From NCBI GenBank assembly GCA_007123775.1, contig SLGK01000073.1:1-34484 (forward strand): a DNA stretch of 34,484 nt, in the 5' to 3' direction. Both the position numbers and the translations under genes were made by a program. This DNA is from Anaerolineae bacterium (GTDB lineage Bacteria; Chloroflexota; Anaerolineae; Promineifilales; Promineifilaceae). Below are positions 1 to 7,109 of this stretch, one piece after another. Below the pieces are notes generated by a model. That model saw only the letters and a list, made by a program, of their open reading frames with translations, made no database searches and was not told the origin of the DNA. The stretch's first letter is position 1. Each line of letters starts with the position of its first letter.

Positions 1-1
1 A

Positions 2-112
2 GGGTTGTCTGTTACTGATGCAGAGATGAAATTGTTAATGATCGAAAAACACGCTACTTGTCCACAGTGGAACTATACTATTCGTCCCAGGAAAACGGGA
101 AGTAATTATTAG
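2..112 (+). pseudogene. C-terminal end of an IS transposase (ISAzo13-like), cut by window edge
   Basis: An open frame enters from the left edge and ends at a TAG at 110-112, giving 36 residues. The tail contains 'VTDAEMKLLMIEKH' followed by 'CPQWNYTI' and a short basic end. A 'D..M......H.....WNYTI' tail is what I recall for ISAzo13/Rhodopirellula-type DDE transposases (established knowledge from memory, not searched). Only the extreme C-terminus is present, so no catalytic residue can be seen, and I cannot tell whether the gene is intact upstream. No terminal inverted repeat was recognised in the A/T-rich 65 bases after it. Alternative: the tail of an unrelated protein. Confidence 0.55.
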
Positions 113-176
113 ACGCTTACTAAGTTATTAGTTGTTACTGGTCAAGGAAACATCATCCCACACGATAGCTGCCTTA

Positions 177-524
177 TCAAGCCAACGCTGCCATGGGCTC
201 TCGCTCATACAGCACCTTCCCTTTCTGCAACACTTCTTCCACAATGAAGGGGTTACGACTGGCGATCATCTGGGCAAATTCGGCCGGCGTGTAGACCAGG
301 TAATCAATGCCCACCGGGGCCATACAGAGAAGCGCCACTTCTTCGGATCGCTGCAAAAAAGGCTTGTCGGTCTCTTTGATAATCACCAGGTCCAGGTCGC
401 TCCACTCGCCCACCTGCCCGCTGGCCAGTGAGCCGAAGAGAATAATTTTCTCCGGCCGGTAATGGACAATGATGGTTTCCAAAATTTGGTCGAGCGTTTC
501 CTGTAATGTCGCTTCGCGGTTCAT
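177..524 (-). CDS. Minimal nucleotidyltransferase domain protein (MNT family)
   Basis: 115 residues, the usual size of a minimal nucleotidyltransferase of the DNA polymerase beta superfamily. The signature 'GSLASG....WSDLDLVI' (about residues 31-49) is the GSxxxG...SDxDL/V metal- and nucleotide-binding motif, and a later Asp (about 74, 'GIDYLVY') could be the third acidic residue. Family members commonly pair with a HEPN protein as a toxin-antitoxin module in which the MNT AMPylates or neutralises the HEPN RNase. No HEPN gene is visible on either side here: the upstream minus-strand gene is an unrelated small protein and the downstream side is transposase remnant. It is therefore an orphan, perhaps left after IS activity at the window edge. 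Start ATG at 522-524; no strong Shine-Dalgarno was seen. A dyad at 577-605 separates it from the upstream gene. Confidence 0.8.
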   Translation of the reverse strand: MNREATLQETLDQILETIIVHYRPEKIILFGSLASGQVGEWSDLDLVIIKETDKPFLQRSEEVALLCMAPVGIDYLVYTPAEFAQMIASRNPFIVEEVLQKGKVLYEREPMAALA

Positions 525-576
525 GCCGGAAATTATACCATAGCCGCCAACCGGAACGAAACCGAGGATGCCACAA

Positions 577-605
577 AAACCGGGTTTTTGCCAAAAACCC
601 GGTTT
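577..605 (-). terminator. Near-perfect palindrome, likely terminator
   Basis: Two perfect 14-base arms (577-590 and 592-605, core AAACCGGGTTTTTG) are separated by one base. Read on the minus strand the hairpin follows the 636-887 gene and is followed by a T-rich stretch, so it can act as a rho-independent terminator. Related dyads with an AAACCGGG/CCGAG core lie at 24161-24221 and 28441-28492, so it also belongs to a dispersed family in this genome. Confidence 0.6.
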
Positions 606-635
606 CTTTGCGCTTACTCCTTGACGTTATCTCGT

Positions 636-887
636 TTAGTGCCAGGACATTACCTCGCTTTCTTCGTACCGTTTTAGCTTAACAACACGCGCCTTATGCC
701 GGACCAGCGGCGGCACAGCCAGGAATGCCTGGGCAGCGCTCTCTGCTTCTATGATAGCCCAGCCCACATGAGTTCCTTCCGGACAACCCCACTCGAAGTG
801 ATGAAGATAGCCATTGGCCAGCATATCTTTTAGCAATTTTTTACATTCCTGAGCCTCGTGTGGTGATTCGATTAAGTATCTGTCCAT
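636..887 (-). CDS. Small unknown protein (about 83 aa), possible ferredoxin-like fold
   Basis: I do not recognise a named family with confidence. The reading frame can extend to a GTG at 902, but GAGGAG at 900-895 is a good ribosome binding site lying 7 bases before the ATG at 887 (4 before the ATG at 890), so the start is placed there. The protein begins MDRYLIESPH and alternates predicted strands and helices: 'RYLIES', helix 'EAQECKKLLKDMLANG', strand 'HHFEWGC', 'THVGWAIIEAES', helix, then 'ARVVKLKRY'. That order resembles small dimeric alpha/beta barrel (YciI/DUF3303-like) proteins, which is an inference from pattern only. It lies 22 bases (from the chosen start) downstream of the DinB-family gene on the same strand and is probably co-transcribed with it. 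Confidence 0.7.
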   Translation of the reverse strand: MDRYLIESPHEAQECKKLLKDMLANGYLHHFEWGCPEGTHVGWAIIEAESAAQAFLAVPPLVRHKARVVKLKRYEESEVMSWH

Positions 888-909
888 CATCTTGCTCCTC
901 ACTTATCAC

Positions 910-1404
910 TTACGTTTCTTCCCTTACCAACCGGTCGCAAAAGACGTTAATTTCGGCGCTGTGTTCCCGTTTGTGCCCGTAATAGGTGTAAGCCAGAAAA
1001 TCGTCCAGATCATACGACTCACCGTACCAGGGCAGCGCCCCGTTCTGGTGAAACAGTTCGGCCGGGATTTGCGCTGCCAGGGAAAGCGTTTGTGCCTGGG
1101 CTGCATTGTACTCGGCCAACACAGCCGCCGGCGTATGGCTCTGACGTTGGGCTACCTGGCTATCATTAAACGCCTGGGGATCCGCCAGCATGGCCGATAC
1201 CAGGGGAGGCGGATCGTCTTGCCTCTCCAGTAGCGCGTTTAACACCTCTACCAACGCCTGTTCAAAGGAGGTCAGGTGAGCCAGGATCTCCTTAACCGAC
1301 CAGACGCCGCACACGCCCGGCGTTTCCCAGGCCGAATCCGGCACCTTCTCCACAGCCTGCAATATTGTCAAATGTCCATACTTGAGTAAATCAACAGCGT
1401 TCAT
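910..1404 (-). CDS. DinB-family / ClbS-like protein
   Basis: 164 residues, typical for the DinB/YfiT-like four-helix bundle fold. Family landmarks visible are 'GVWSVKEILAHLTSFEQ' (about 33-49), with the first metal-ligand-type His in 'AHLTSFE', and 'YYGHKREHSAEI' near residues 141-152, with the C-terminal His pair (HxxxH). These three histidines usually bind a metal ion. Members act as thiol-dependent transferases or as stress and cyclomodulin-protection proteins, but the substrate cannot be read from sequence. It ends about 20 bases before the small gene at 636-887, suggesting a two-gene unit. A long 152-base imperfect palindrome lies immediately upstream, so its promoter must be inside or beyond that repeat. 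Confidence 0.85.
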   Translation of the reverse strand: MNAVDLLKYGHLTILQAVEKVPDSAWETPGVCGVWSVKEILAHLTSFEQALVEVLNALLERQDDPPPLVSAMLADPQAFNDSQVAQRQSHTPAAVLAEYNAAQAQTLSLAAQIPAELFHQNGALPWYGESYDLDDFLAYTYYGHKREHSAEINVFCDRLVREET

Positions 1405-1425
1405 AATCGTTTCCTTCTCGACATC

Positions 1426-1577
1426 CCATTGTCATTCCTTCGGCAAGCTCAGGACAGGTCCGAGCGTAGTCTTCGGAGCGAGAAATCTTTCTACTCGCCA
1501 GACCAACATCACTGCAACTAGAAAGATTTCTCCCTCCGGTCGAACCTGTGTCGAGCTTGCCGAGATAATGACAATGG
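1426..1577. repeat. 152-bp imperfect palindrome, REP/MITE-like intergenic element
   Basis: Nested matching arms: CCATTGTCATT (1426-1436) with AATGACAATGG (1567-1577); CGGCAAGCTC (1441-1450) with GAGCTTGCCG (1553-1562); AGAAATCTTTCT (1481-1492) with AGAAAGATTTCT (1520-1531). The sequence TGTCATTCC...GAGC...GAAATCT resembles extragenic palindromes seen in several bacterial phyla. No coding potential is credible, because open frames here read through both arms. It sits between the DinB-family gene and the aminotransferase gene. Confidence 0.75.
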
Positions 1578-1630
1578 ACCTTGTATTTGTAAAGCAAGAT
1601 CGTTTATTTTTGAACCACGCCTAAAAATCA

Positions 1631-1656
1631 GTGTTCATCCGTGTTCATCCGTGTCC
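1631..1656. repeat. Short tandem word repeat supplying a stop codon
   Basis: The 10-base word GTGTTCATCC occurs twice in tandem, followed by GTGTCC. On the minus strand this reads ACACGGATGA repeated, and the first TGA is the stop codon of the aminotransferase (1645-1647). A similar 'ccatccgtgttctat' string occurs at 12962-12977, just after the second metalloprotease gene. Confidence 0.7.
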
Positions 1657-2823
1657 TATTTCTTTAGCCAGCACCGACAGAGCGCCGTCAATCATCTGGT
1701 CGCTGGCGGTCAGGGAGAAGCGCAAATAGCCGGGCAGCTCGACGACCGAGCCGGGCAGACAAAAGAGATTGGCCTGGGCCAACTGTTCGCTAAAGGCCCA
1801 ATCGTCGGGCCAGGGCGAGCGAGCCAGAACGTAAAAGGTGCCTTCCGGGTTGTTGACCTGATAGCCCAGGGCGGTCATTTCGCCCACCAGCCGGTCCCGT
1901 TTGCGCTGCAAATGGTCCACGTCAATAGAGAGCCTTTCCAGGTCGGGCAAGGCGTGCTGCAGCAGCGCGTTGGGGAAGGCGTAGCCGGTGGCTAGTTGAG
2001 CCACAAGGATAGCCCGGCGCATTGTTTCCCGTTCGGGCATGGTGGGGGGCAGGGCGATGTAGCCTAGTCGCTGGCCGGGCGTGAGCAGCACCTTGCCGTA
2101 GGTATAGATCAGGAAGGTGTAGGGGTAGTAGCCGGCCGGACTGTGAAAGGTACGGCCGTCATACACAATGCGACTATAAGCTTCGTCGGAAAGCAGATAG
2201 ATGGGACGGCCGTAACGCTCTCCTTCTGCGGTCAACAGTTGGGCCAATGCCTGCCAGCTTGCCGGTGGGTAAACGCGACCGCTGGGATTATGGGGCGAAT
2301 TGACGATAATGGCTTTGGTGCGGCTGGTGATGGCTTCGGCAACGGCCGTTATATCCAGGTCAAAATCGGGCGGTGTCAACTTAACGCGCACAGGCACGCC
2401 GCCCACGCTGCTGATCATCGCCTCGTAAAAAAACCAGGGCGGGCTGAGAAAGATGACCTCATCGCCGGGATCGACCAGCGCGCGCAGACTTACGGACAGT
2501 CCGGCAAAAGCGCCGTTGGTCAGCAGCACATCCTGTGGGGCTACATCCAGTTGCAGCCGTTCGGCCAGGGCAGCGGCAATTACCTTCTGCGCCGTTTCGT
2601 TGTACTCGGTGTAGGCATACCACCGTTCGTGCTGCGGTTGGCTCCAGCGGGTCAGCGCCTCCACGAAGCCGGGTGGCGGCGTTTCTTGCGGGTTGCCAAC
2701 GGCCAGGTCATACAGCCCCGGTTCACCGGCGCGGCGGGCATAGGTAGAACCAGTGAAGAAGCGTATCACCGGGGCCAGTTGTTCTTGCAGTTGCAGCGTT
2801 TGTCGGGCAATGGCACTGTTCAT
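1645..2823 (-). CDS. Class I/II pyridoxal-phosphate aminotransferase
   Basis: About 392 residues, normal for an aspartate-aminotransferase-fold (fold type I) enzyme. An upstream extension of the frame to 3060 is only antisense and overlap. The chosen ATG at 2823 overlaps the TGA of the PIG-L gene (ATGA), a typical translational coupling. Motifs: 'NGAFAGLSVSL' cofactor-phosphate region, 'IIVNSPHNPSGRVY' (Asn of the NPxG loop), 'LLSDEAYSRIVYDG' (Asp-Glu-x-Tyr that contacts the PLP ring), and 'TYGKVLLTPGQRLGYIALP', holding the Schiff-base Lys and the following Gly-x-Arg-x-Gly-Tyr. The enzyme should move an amino group between an amino acid and a 2-oxo acid in the cytosol; the substrate is not evident. 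The C-terminal residues 'GHG' and the stop are encoded by a tandem intergenic repeat. Confidence 0.9.
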   Translation of the reverse strand: MNSAIARQTLQLQEQLAPVIRFFTGSTYARRAGEPGLYDLAVGNPQETPPPGFVEALTRWSQPQHERWYAYTEYNETAQKVIAAALAERLQLDVAPQDVLLTNGAFAGLSVSLRALVDPGDEVIFLSPPWFFYEAMISSVGGVPVRVKLTPPDFDLDITAVAEAITSRTKAIIVNSPHNPSGRVYPPASWQALAQLLTAEGERYGRPIYLLSDEAYSRIVYDGRTFHSPAGYYPYTFLIYTYGKVLLTPGQRLGYIALPPTMPERETMRRAILVAQLATGYAFPNALLQHALPDLERLSIDVDHLQRKRDRLVGEMTALGYQVNNPEGTFYVLARSPWPDDWAFSEQLAQANLFCLPGSVVELPGYLRFSLTASDQMIDGALSVLAKEIGHG

Positions 2824-3650
2824 GCGTTCCTCCGTAAACCGGCAAAGAGGTCCGTTTCTACCTGGCGACGGCCGTTGACCAGGCTGTAGGCGCGATAAAA
2901 CTCCTCTTGTTGCCACAATTGACTGAGCCGGGCTTCGGGCAGTGCGGCCAGGGATTCGTAGCCGCCCTTCAACTGGCTTTGGTGGCAGGCCACTGCCTGC
3001 CAGGCCGTGGACCAGTAAGCTGCGGTCTCCAGCCGGGTGGTGACAGCCCAGGCCGGCCAACCCACGAGTTGCCGCTCCACGCCGTCAACCAGCATTCCGT
3101 CGCGGCCAATGACGGCCTGGATTTTGTCCACTTCAGCCTGGCTCCAGATCCGGTAATACAATTTGGAGACCCGGTGCGGTTCCGCGGCTACCGCCTGGCC
3201 ATCGCCCAAATAGTTGGGGTCGGCAGCGCAGACAACGGCCGCGGTCGTGAACTGGGAAATGGCGATGTGGTCGGGATGACCGTAAGCCCCATCGGGGCCA
3301 AAGGTGAGGACGACGTGCGGCCGTACCCGGCGCAAGTGGGCCACGATTTGGGCCACAACCTCTTGGGGATCAGCTTGATCCAGTTCGCCATCCATATTAT
3401 CGAGGCAGTCAATGCGGCGCAGGCCCAATACCTCACCTGCTGCCCGCAGTTCCTTTTCGCGCCGGCGGGCCAGCGCCTCCGGGCCGGGATACGCTTCCGG
3501 GTTGGCCGGCCAACCGCGCTGGCCACGTGTGGCCGTAACCAGGTAGGTCTCAACGCCTTCGGTCGCATAGCGGGCCAGCGTACCGCCTACGCCCATAGAT
3601 TCATCATCGGGGTGGGCTAAGACGCACATCAATTTAAGTCTGTCGCTCAT
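2820..3650 (-). CDS. PIG-L (LmbE-like) family deacetylase
   Basis: 276 residues. The N-terminus 'CVLAHPDDESMGVGGTLAR' carries the AHPDDE zinc-binding and catalytic motif, and 'GAYGHPDHIAIS' provides the third zinc ligand (HPDH), both diagnostic of the LmbE/PIG-L superfamily. Family members remove acetyl groups from GlcNAc-linked substrates, e.g. in mycothiol or bacillithiol synthesis (MshB, BshB), in glycolipids or in antibiotics. No thiol-pathway partner is adjacent, so the substrate is unknown. GGAG lies about 8 bases before the ATG. It overlaps the downstream aminotransferase by four bases and the two are almost certainly made together, which hints at joint amino-sugar or amino-acid chemistry (inference). 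Confidence 0.92.
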   Translation of the reverse strand: MSDRLKLMCVLAHPDDESMGVGGTLARYATEGVETYLVTATRGQRGWPANPEAYPGPEALARRREKELRAAGEVLGLRRIDCLDNMDGELDQADPQEVVAQIVAHLRRVRPHVVLTFGPDGAYGHPDHIAISQFTTAAVVCAADPNYLGDGQAVAAEPHRVSKLYYRIWSQAEVDKIQAVIGRDGMLVDGVERQLVGWPAWAVTTRLETAAYWSTAWQAVACHQSQLKGGYESLAALPEARLSQLWQQEEFYRAYSLVNGRRQVETDLFAGLRRNA

Positions 3651-3738
3651 GGGGTTGTCTCCGCTGTGGAATTAACAGGTATGCGTTTTGGTATTAGAGC
3701 GTAACGGATGCCACGGCCTGCGTCAAATCCTTTAAGCC

Positions 3739-4374
3739 TCATTGTAGCCACTCATACAGTTCGGCCGTTAAGTTGTGGCGGGCTTGCTCGGTGTAAGTCT
3801 GCATAAAAGGGGTATAGTAAAGCGGCTGCCGGGCTAGCAGGCGGCGCAAAACGGCCGTTCTGCCCTGCCGATACGGTTCTTCCGGCACAAAGGCATACTC
3901 CCGGCGAATGGCCTGGGCGTACTGCCGGTAGCGGTCGGGATCGGCCCCCAGAATGGCTAGATCGGCGTCGAGGAGGATACGGCCGTTTGCCTGCTCATGG
4001 GGTGGAAGATCGGCCGTTACCGCATGGGTTCGGGTCAACAGAATCAGCCGGGCCACTTCGTCCACCAGGGACGGGGCCAGTCCGGCCGCCGACAACTGCC
4101 GTTGGGCCAGGGCCGCGCTCTGCGCCTCATTATCGGCGGCGCGGGGGTCATAGACGGCGTCGTGATACCAGGCGGCCAGCAGCAGGGCGGGGGCCGGCCG
4201 GTCCGGGGCGCAAATAGCCTCGATGGTGGTCAGAACGTGATGCAGGTGGTCGCAGTTGTGGTAGAAACGGCCGTTGGCCCCATACCGTTGCATCAGGGTT
4301 TGTCCCAACTCGGCCGCCGCCGGTAACACAAGCCTTTCCGTCAAAGTGAGCCACCATTGGTATAATTCACTCAT
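3739..4374 (-). CDS. HD-domain metal-dependent phosphohydrolase-like protein (COG4339 type)
   Basis: 211 residues. 'YHNCDHLHHVL' (about 38-48) and 'LLAAWYHDAVYDP' (about 65-77) hold the His and His-Asp metal ligands, and a later 'LLDADLAILG' supplies the distal Asp. The order H...HD...D matches the predicted HD superfamily hydrolases in which 'NYHNxxH...WFHDxVYD' is conserved. The substrate is unknown; related HD proteins hydrolyse nucleotides or nucleotide second messengers. Start ATG at 4374 lies back to back with the plus-strand gene. No strong ribosome binding site is visible. Confidence 0.88.
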   Translation of the reverse strand: MSELYQWWLTLTERLVLPAAAELGQTLMQRYGANGRFYHNCDHLHHVLTTIEAICAPDRPAPALLLAAWYHDAVYDPRAADNEAQSAALAQRQLSAAGLAPSLVDEVARLILLTRTHAVTADLPPHEQANGRILLDADLAILGADPDRYRQYAQAIRREYAFVPEEPYRQGRTAVLRRLLARQPLYYTPFMQTYTEQARHNLTAELYEWLQ

Positions 4375-4451
4375 ATGGGGCCATGTTTATCGCAAATGCC
4401 CAAAGCAAGCAAAAAGATGCCCTCAAGTCCTCCTTTGGCTATACTCCACTC

Positions 4452-5108
4452 ATGCACGACACCCAACCCCCAACTCCACCTGTGACCTGGCATTACCGGC
4501 TCCTATGGCTCATGGCGCTGCTCTCCCTGGCGTTAAACCTGGCGCTTATCGCCGTGCTGCTGGACTATCGCGGCCAGTTGCAGGCTGGGGCCGCCAACCT
4601 GACGGCCGCTTTGGATACGGTCCAGCTCGAAGACCTGGAACTGGCTATTGTCGTGGACGAAACGGTGCCCATCAGCCTGACAGTACCCTTCACCGACACC
4701 TTCCGCGTGCCCATTCGGGAAACCATTCCCGTGGCTACCACCATCCTGTTCGAGGACCTGATTGCCGTGCCGATTGACGCCGATATCCCCATTGACACCG
4801 ATTTTGTGGTCCAGGTAGACATTCCCCTGGTCGGCCGTACCGGTATTCCCATCCCCATCGTGACCACCATCCCGGTCAGCCTGACGGTTGAAGTGCCCAT
4901 CAGCCGCCTGATTCCGGTAGAAACAGAGATCGAGGTAGATTTTCTGGTGGACGTGCCGGTTGCCAGCGAGATTCCGGTCAATGCCCAACTGCCGGTTCAA
5001 TTCACCATTCCGGTGACGGTGCCGCTGGACGAACTCGGCCTCGAGCGTCTACTGGACCATTTGCGTGACGCGCTGCAGCAGTTAAATTCCGCTGGACCGG
5101 AATCATAG
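4452..5108 (+). CDS. Membrane-anchored beta-repeat protein of unknown function
   Basis: I do not recognise a family. The frame is open from an ATG at 4383, but that would leave only 8 bases to the divergent HD gene, so the ATG at 4452 (MHDTQPPTPP, about 218 residues) is preferred; neither has a good ribosome binding site. After a short cytoplasmic head there is one transmembrane helix (about residues 18-41, 'LLWLMALLSLALNLALIAVLL'-like, no charges). The rest, about 150 residues, is a run of roughly 12-16 residue units alternating hydrophobic and polar residues with regularly placed Pro: 'VPISLTVPFTDTFRVPI', 'IPIDTDFVVQVDIPL', 'IPVETEIEVDFLVDVPV', 'IPVNAQLPVQFTIPV'. This suggests an extended beta-solenoid or stacked beta-strand rod outside the membrane. 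It ends in a short amphipathic helix 'LERLLDHLRDALQQL'. Confidence 0.75.
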   Translation: MHDTQPPTPPVTWHYRLLWLMALLSLALNLALIAVLLDYRGQLQAGAANLTAALDTVQLEDLELAIVVDETVPISLTVPFTDTFRVPIRETIPVATTILFEDLIAVPIDADIPIDTDFVVQVDIPLVGRTGIPIPIVTTIPVSLTVEVPISRLIPVETEIEVDFLVDVPVASEIPVNAQLPVQFTIPVTVPLDELGLERLLDHLRDALQQLNSAGPES

Positions 5109-5223
5109 GTGGCGTCAGCACCGGCAGGCAAAGGCATAGAGAGCAGCCGTTATCTCATGGTGGGCCTGCCGGCAATAAGCCGGTAGATGGGCGTGGCGTG
5201 GCTGCCGGTCACTCACAACTTTC

Positions 5224-5859
5224 TCAAGGCACACCCCGACCCAACAGCGCCTGCAACCGGGCCACTACCATGTCAATGGCAATCTGGTTATGGCCCCCAT
5301 GCGGGATGATGACATCTGCATACCGTCTGCTCGGTTCTACGAACTTGAGGTGCATCGGCCGTACCGTTTCCAGGTATTGTTTAACCACCGACGGCAGCGA
5401 ACGGCCCCGTTCCTCAATATCCCGCTGCATCCGGCGTATGAAGCGCACGTCAGCGTCCGTATCCACGTAAATCTTGATGTCCATCAACTCCCGCAGCTTG
5501 CGTCGAGTAAAAATCAGAATGCCGTCTACCAGGATAATGGGGCTGGGTTCTACCAGGATGGTCTGCTCCGTGCGCCGGTGGCGGGTAAAGTCATAGACCG
5601 GCATCTGCACCGGCTCACCGGCCATTAGCCGTTTAATGTGCTTGATGAGTAGTTTGGTTTCCAGCGAATTGGGGTGGTCGTAATTGACCAGGGCACGCTC
5701 GGCCAGAGGCAGGTCAGGTCGATCCTTGTAGTAGGCATCGTGAGGTAAGTAGGCTACCTGCTCAGCACCCACCGCCTTGAGGATAGTGTGGGCCACAGTC
5801 GTCTTACCAGAGGCCGTGCCACCGGCCACGCCAAATACAATAGGACGTTGTTTACTCAT
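5224..5859 (-). CDS. udk: Uridine kinase
   Basis: 211 residues, the standard length. The P-loop 'GVAGGTASGKTTVA' (about 10-23) binds ATP phosphate. 'HDAYYKDR.DLP', 'NYDHPNSLET' and 'MPVYDFTRHRR' are the uridine-binding blocks of the family, and 'ILVDGILIF' is the Walker-B-like strand. 'RRMQRDIEERGRS' is the lid region. The enzyme phosphorylates uridine and cytidine to UMP and CMP in pyrimidine salvage in the cytosol. It stands alone between a plus-strand gene and tRNA-Thr, with a dyad element just upstream. Confidence 0.95.
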   Translation of the reverse strand: MSKQRPIVFGVAGGTASGKTTVAHTILKAVGAEQVAYLPHDAYYKDRPDLPLAERALVNYDHPNSLETKLLIKHIKRLMAGEPVQMPVYDFTRHRRTEQTILVEPSPIILVDGILIFTRRKLRELMDIKIYVDTDADVRFIRRMQRDIEERGRSLPSVVKQYLETVRPMHLKFVEPSRRYADVIIPHGGHNQIAIDMVVARLQALLGRGVP

Positions 5860-5876
5860 GGGTATCCGGGTGATGG

Positions 5877-5922
5877 AGTGGCGGAGTGGCGAAGTTGTAT
5901 GCTAGCCCGCCACTCCGCCACT
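5877..5922. repeat. Inverted repeat made of GTGGCGGA words
   Basis: Perfect 15-base arms AGTGGCGGAGTGGCG (5877-5891) and its complement (5908-5922). Each arm is itself two copies of an 8-base word. It lies just 5' of udk and 3' of the tRNA terminator. The same word builds the elements at 24340-24418 and, with variation, 25662-25733. Confidence 0.8.
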
Positions 5923-5929
5923 CTGCTAT

Positions 5930-5959
5930 AAAAAAATACCCCGGTTCACACCAGGGTAT
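5930..5959 (-). terminator. Rho-independent terminator of tRNA-Thr
   Basis: On the minus strand the stem GATACCCTGG...CCGGGGTAT (arms 5936-5941 and 5954-5959 plus partial extension) is followed by seven T residues (5936-5930). It lies 17 bases past the tRNA 3' end, a classical intrinsic terminator. Confidence 0.85.
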
Positions 5960-5975
5960 CGTTGTCTGCTTACCA

Positions 5976-6048
5976 AGCCGCGTGTGGGATTTGAACCCAC
6001 GACCTGCTCATTACGAGTGAGCCGCTCTGCCAGCTGAGCTAACGCGGC
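5976..6048 (-). tRNA. tRNA-Thr (anticodon CGU)
   Basis: Folds as a full cloverleaf: acceptor GCCGCGU/ACGCGGC, D arm with AGCTCAGCTGGCAGAGC, anticodon stem GCTCA/TGAGC with loop CTCGTAA (anticodon CGU, reading ACG), five-base variable loop, and T arm GTGGG-TTCAAAT-CCCAC. The discriminator is U and CCA is not encoded. It is a stand-alone transcription unit with its own promoter and terminator. Confidence 0.97.
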
Positions 6049-6058
6049 AAGTGGTTGG

Positions 6059-6087
6059 ATTATAGCAACTGGTCACTGTCTTGACAA
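6059..6087 (-). promoter_or_regulatory. Sigma-70-type promoter of tRNA-Thr
   Basis: On the minus strand TTGTCA (6087-6082), a 17-base spacer and a perfect TATAAT (6064-6059) end about 10 bases before the tRNA 5' end. It is close to consensus, consistent with strong constitutive stable-RNA expression. Confidence 0.88.
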
Positions 6088-6094
6088 CCACCGT

Positions 6095-7027
6095 TTACAA
6101 CAGAGGCGGTGCCGGTTCGGTGGCGCACACGCTTTCCCACCAGGGACGAATGCGGCCGCCAACCGGCCGGCCGATCCAAGCTTCCAGATCATAGATAATC
6201 TGCCACAACTTGTCGAAATCTACCCCCGTGCCCAGACCCATTTTATAGGCCGCAAACACCAAATCTTCAGTGGCCAGATTGCCAGCCGCCCCCGGCGCAA
6301 AGGGGCAGCCTCCCAGCCCGCCCACGCTGGTATCAAATATGCGTACCCCGGCCTGAATGGCGGTGGTAGCGTTGGCCAGCCCTAGAGCCTGCGTATCATG
6401 CAGGTGAACAGCCAGCTTGTCCATGTCCAGACGCCGGCCGAGCTGCTCCATTAAACGGCCGACTGCCAGCGGATTGGCATGACCAATCGTATCGGCCACC
6501 GCCATCTCAGCCACGTCCATTTGCCATAACTCTTCGGCGACGGCGATGGTGCGCTGCGAGGGGGTTGGCCCTTCAAACGGGCAAATCCAGGCGGTAATCA
6601 GATAGACGCGGCTGCGAACGCCGTCCCGACTGGCCTGTTCCAGCAGCGTGCGGGTAGTGGTCAGGGCTTCCTGCGTGGTCATGCGGGTGTTTTTTTGGCT
6701 GAACGTATTGCTAACAGCCACACCAAAAGCCATCGAGTGACAGCCCACAGCCAGCGCCCGGTCATAGCCCCGCTGGTTGAAAACCAGGCCGGTGAATGAA
6801 ACCGGCTGGTCGCCATGCCTGGCCAGCGTCGTCGCCATCACCTCATCGGCATCGGCCATCTGGGGCACTGCTTTGGGATGGACAAAGCTGGTTAACTCAA
6901 TATGCTGCAAACCGGCAGCCACGAGCTTATCGACCATCTGAATCTTGTGGGCGGTCGCTATCAGGGTCGGCTCATTTTGCAGCCCGTCACGCGGGCCAAC
7001 TTCGTAAATCTTGAGGTAGTCGCTCAT
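6095..7027 (-). CDS. mvaB: Hydroxymethylglutaryl-CoA lyase
   Basis: 310 residues, usual length for the family. 'YEVGPRDGLQNE' near the N-terminus has the Arg-Asp pair used in substrate and metal binding. 'LAVHLHDTQALGLAN' carries the metal-ligand HxH, and 'FDTSVGGLGGCPFAPGAAGN' near residues 229-248 is the HMG-CoA lyase signature with the catalytic Cys. The enzyme splits HMG-CoA to acetyl-CoA and acetoacetate in leucine and ketone-body catabolism. No other leucine-pathway genes are adjacent. No clear Shine-Dalgarno precedes ATG 7027; the upstream gap is filled by a GCGTAGT repeat element that may carry the leader. The tRNA-Thr promoter begins 7 bases after the stop. Confidence 0.93.
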   Translation of the reverse strand: MSDYLKIYEVGPRDGLQNEPTLIATAHKIQMVDKLVAAGLQHIELTSFVHPKAVPQMADADEVMATTLARHGDQPVSFTGLVFNQRGYDRALAVGCHSMAFGVAVSNTFSQKNTRMTTQEALTTTRTLLEQASRDGVRSRVYLITAWICPFEGPTPSQRTIAVAEELWQMDVAEMAVADTIGHANPLAVGRLMEQLGRRLDMDKLAVHLHDTQALGLANATTAIQAGVRIFDTSVGGLGGCPFAPGAAGNLATEDLVFAAYKMGLGTGVDFDKLWQIIYDLEAWIGRPVGGRIRPWWESVCATEPAPPLL

Positions 7028-7046
7028 GGGAGTGGGAAAGAGTGAA

Positions 7047-7109
7047 CGTAGTGCGTAGTGCGTATTGCGTAGTGGGGGATCAGCTACGCACTACGGACCA
7101 CGCACTACG
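7047..7109. repeat. Inverted repeat made of GCGTAGT words; contains a stop codon
   Basis: Arms of 26 bases (7047-7072 and 7084-7109) consist of repeated CGTAGTG/CGTATTG words and match with a few mismatches. The TAG stop of the M3 peptidase (7107-7105) lies inside the right arm. It fills almost the whole gap to the HMG-CoA lyase gene. The same word occurs at 10121-10177, 20983-21015 and 21709-21757. Confidence 0.85.

Noticed and set aside
177..887. Toxin-antitoxin pair formed by the nucleotidyltransferase and the small upstream gene
   Set aside because: The small protein has no HEPN motif (RxxxxH) and the two genes are separated by a terminator-like dyad.
1382..1624. Overlapping small open frames on both strands (80 and 68 aa)
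   Set aside because: They run through both arms of the long palindrome and show no protein-like composition.
2143..2889. 248-residue plus-strand open frame
   Set aside because: Antisense to the well-supported aminotransferase, with no ribosome site and no recognisable domain.
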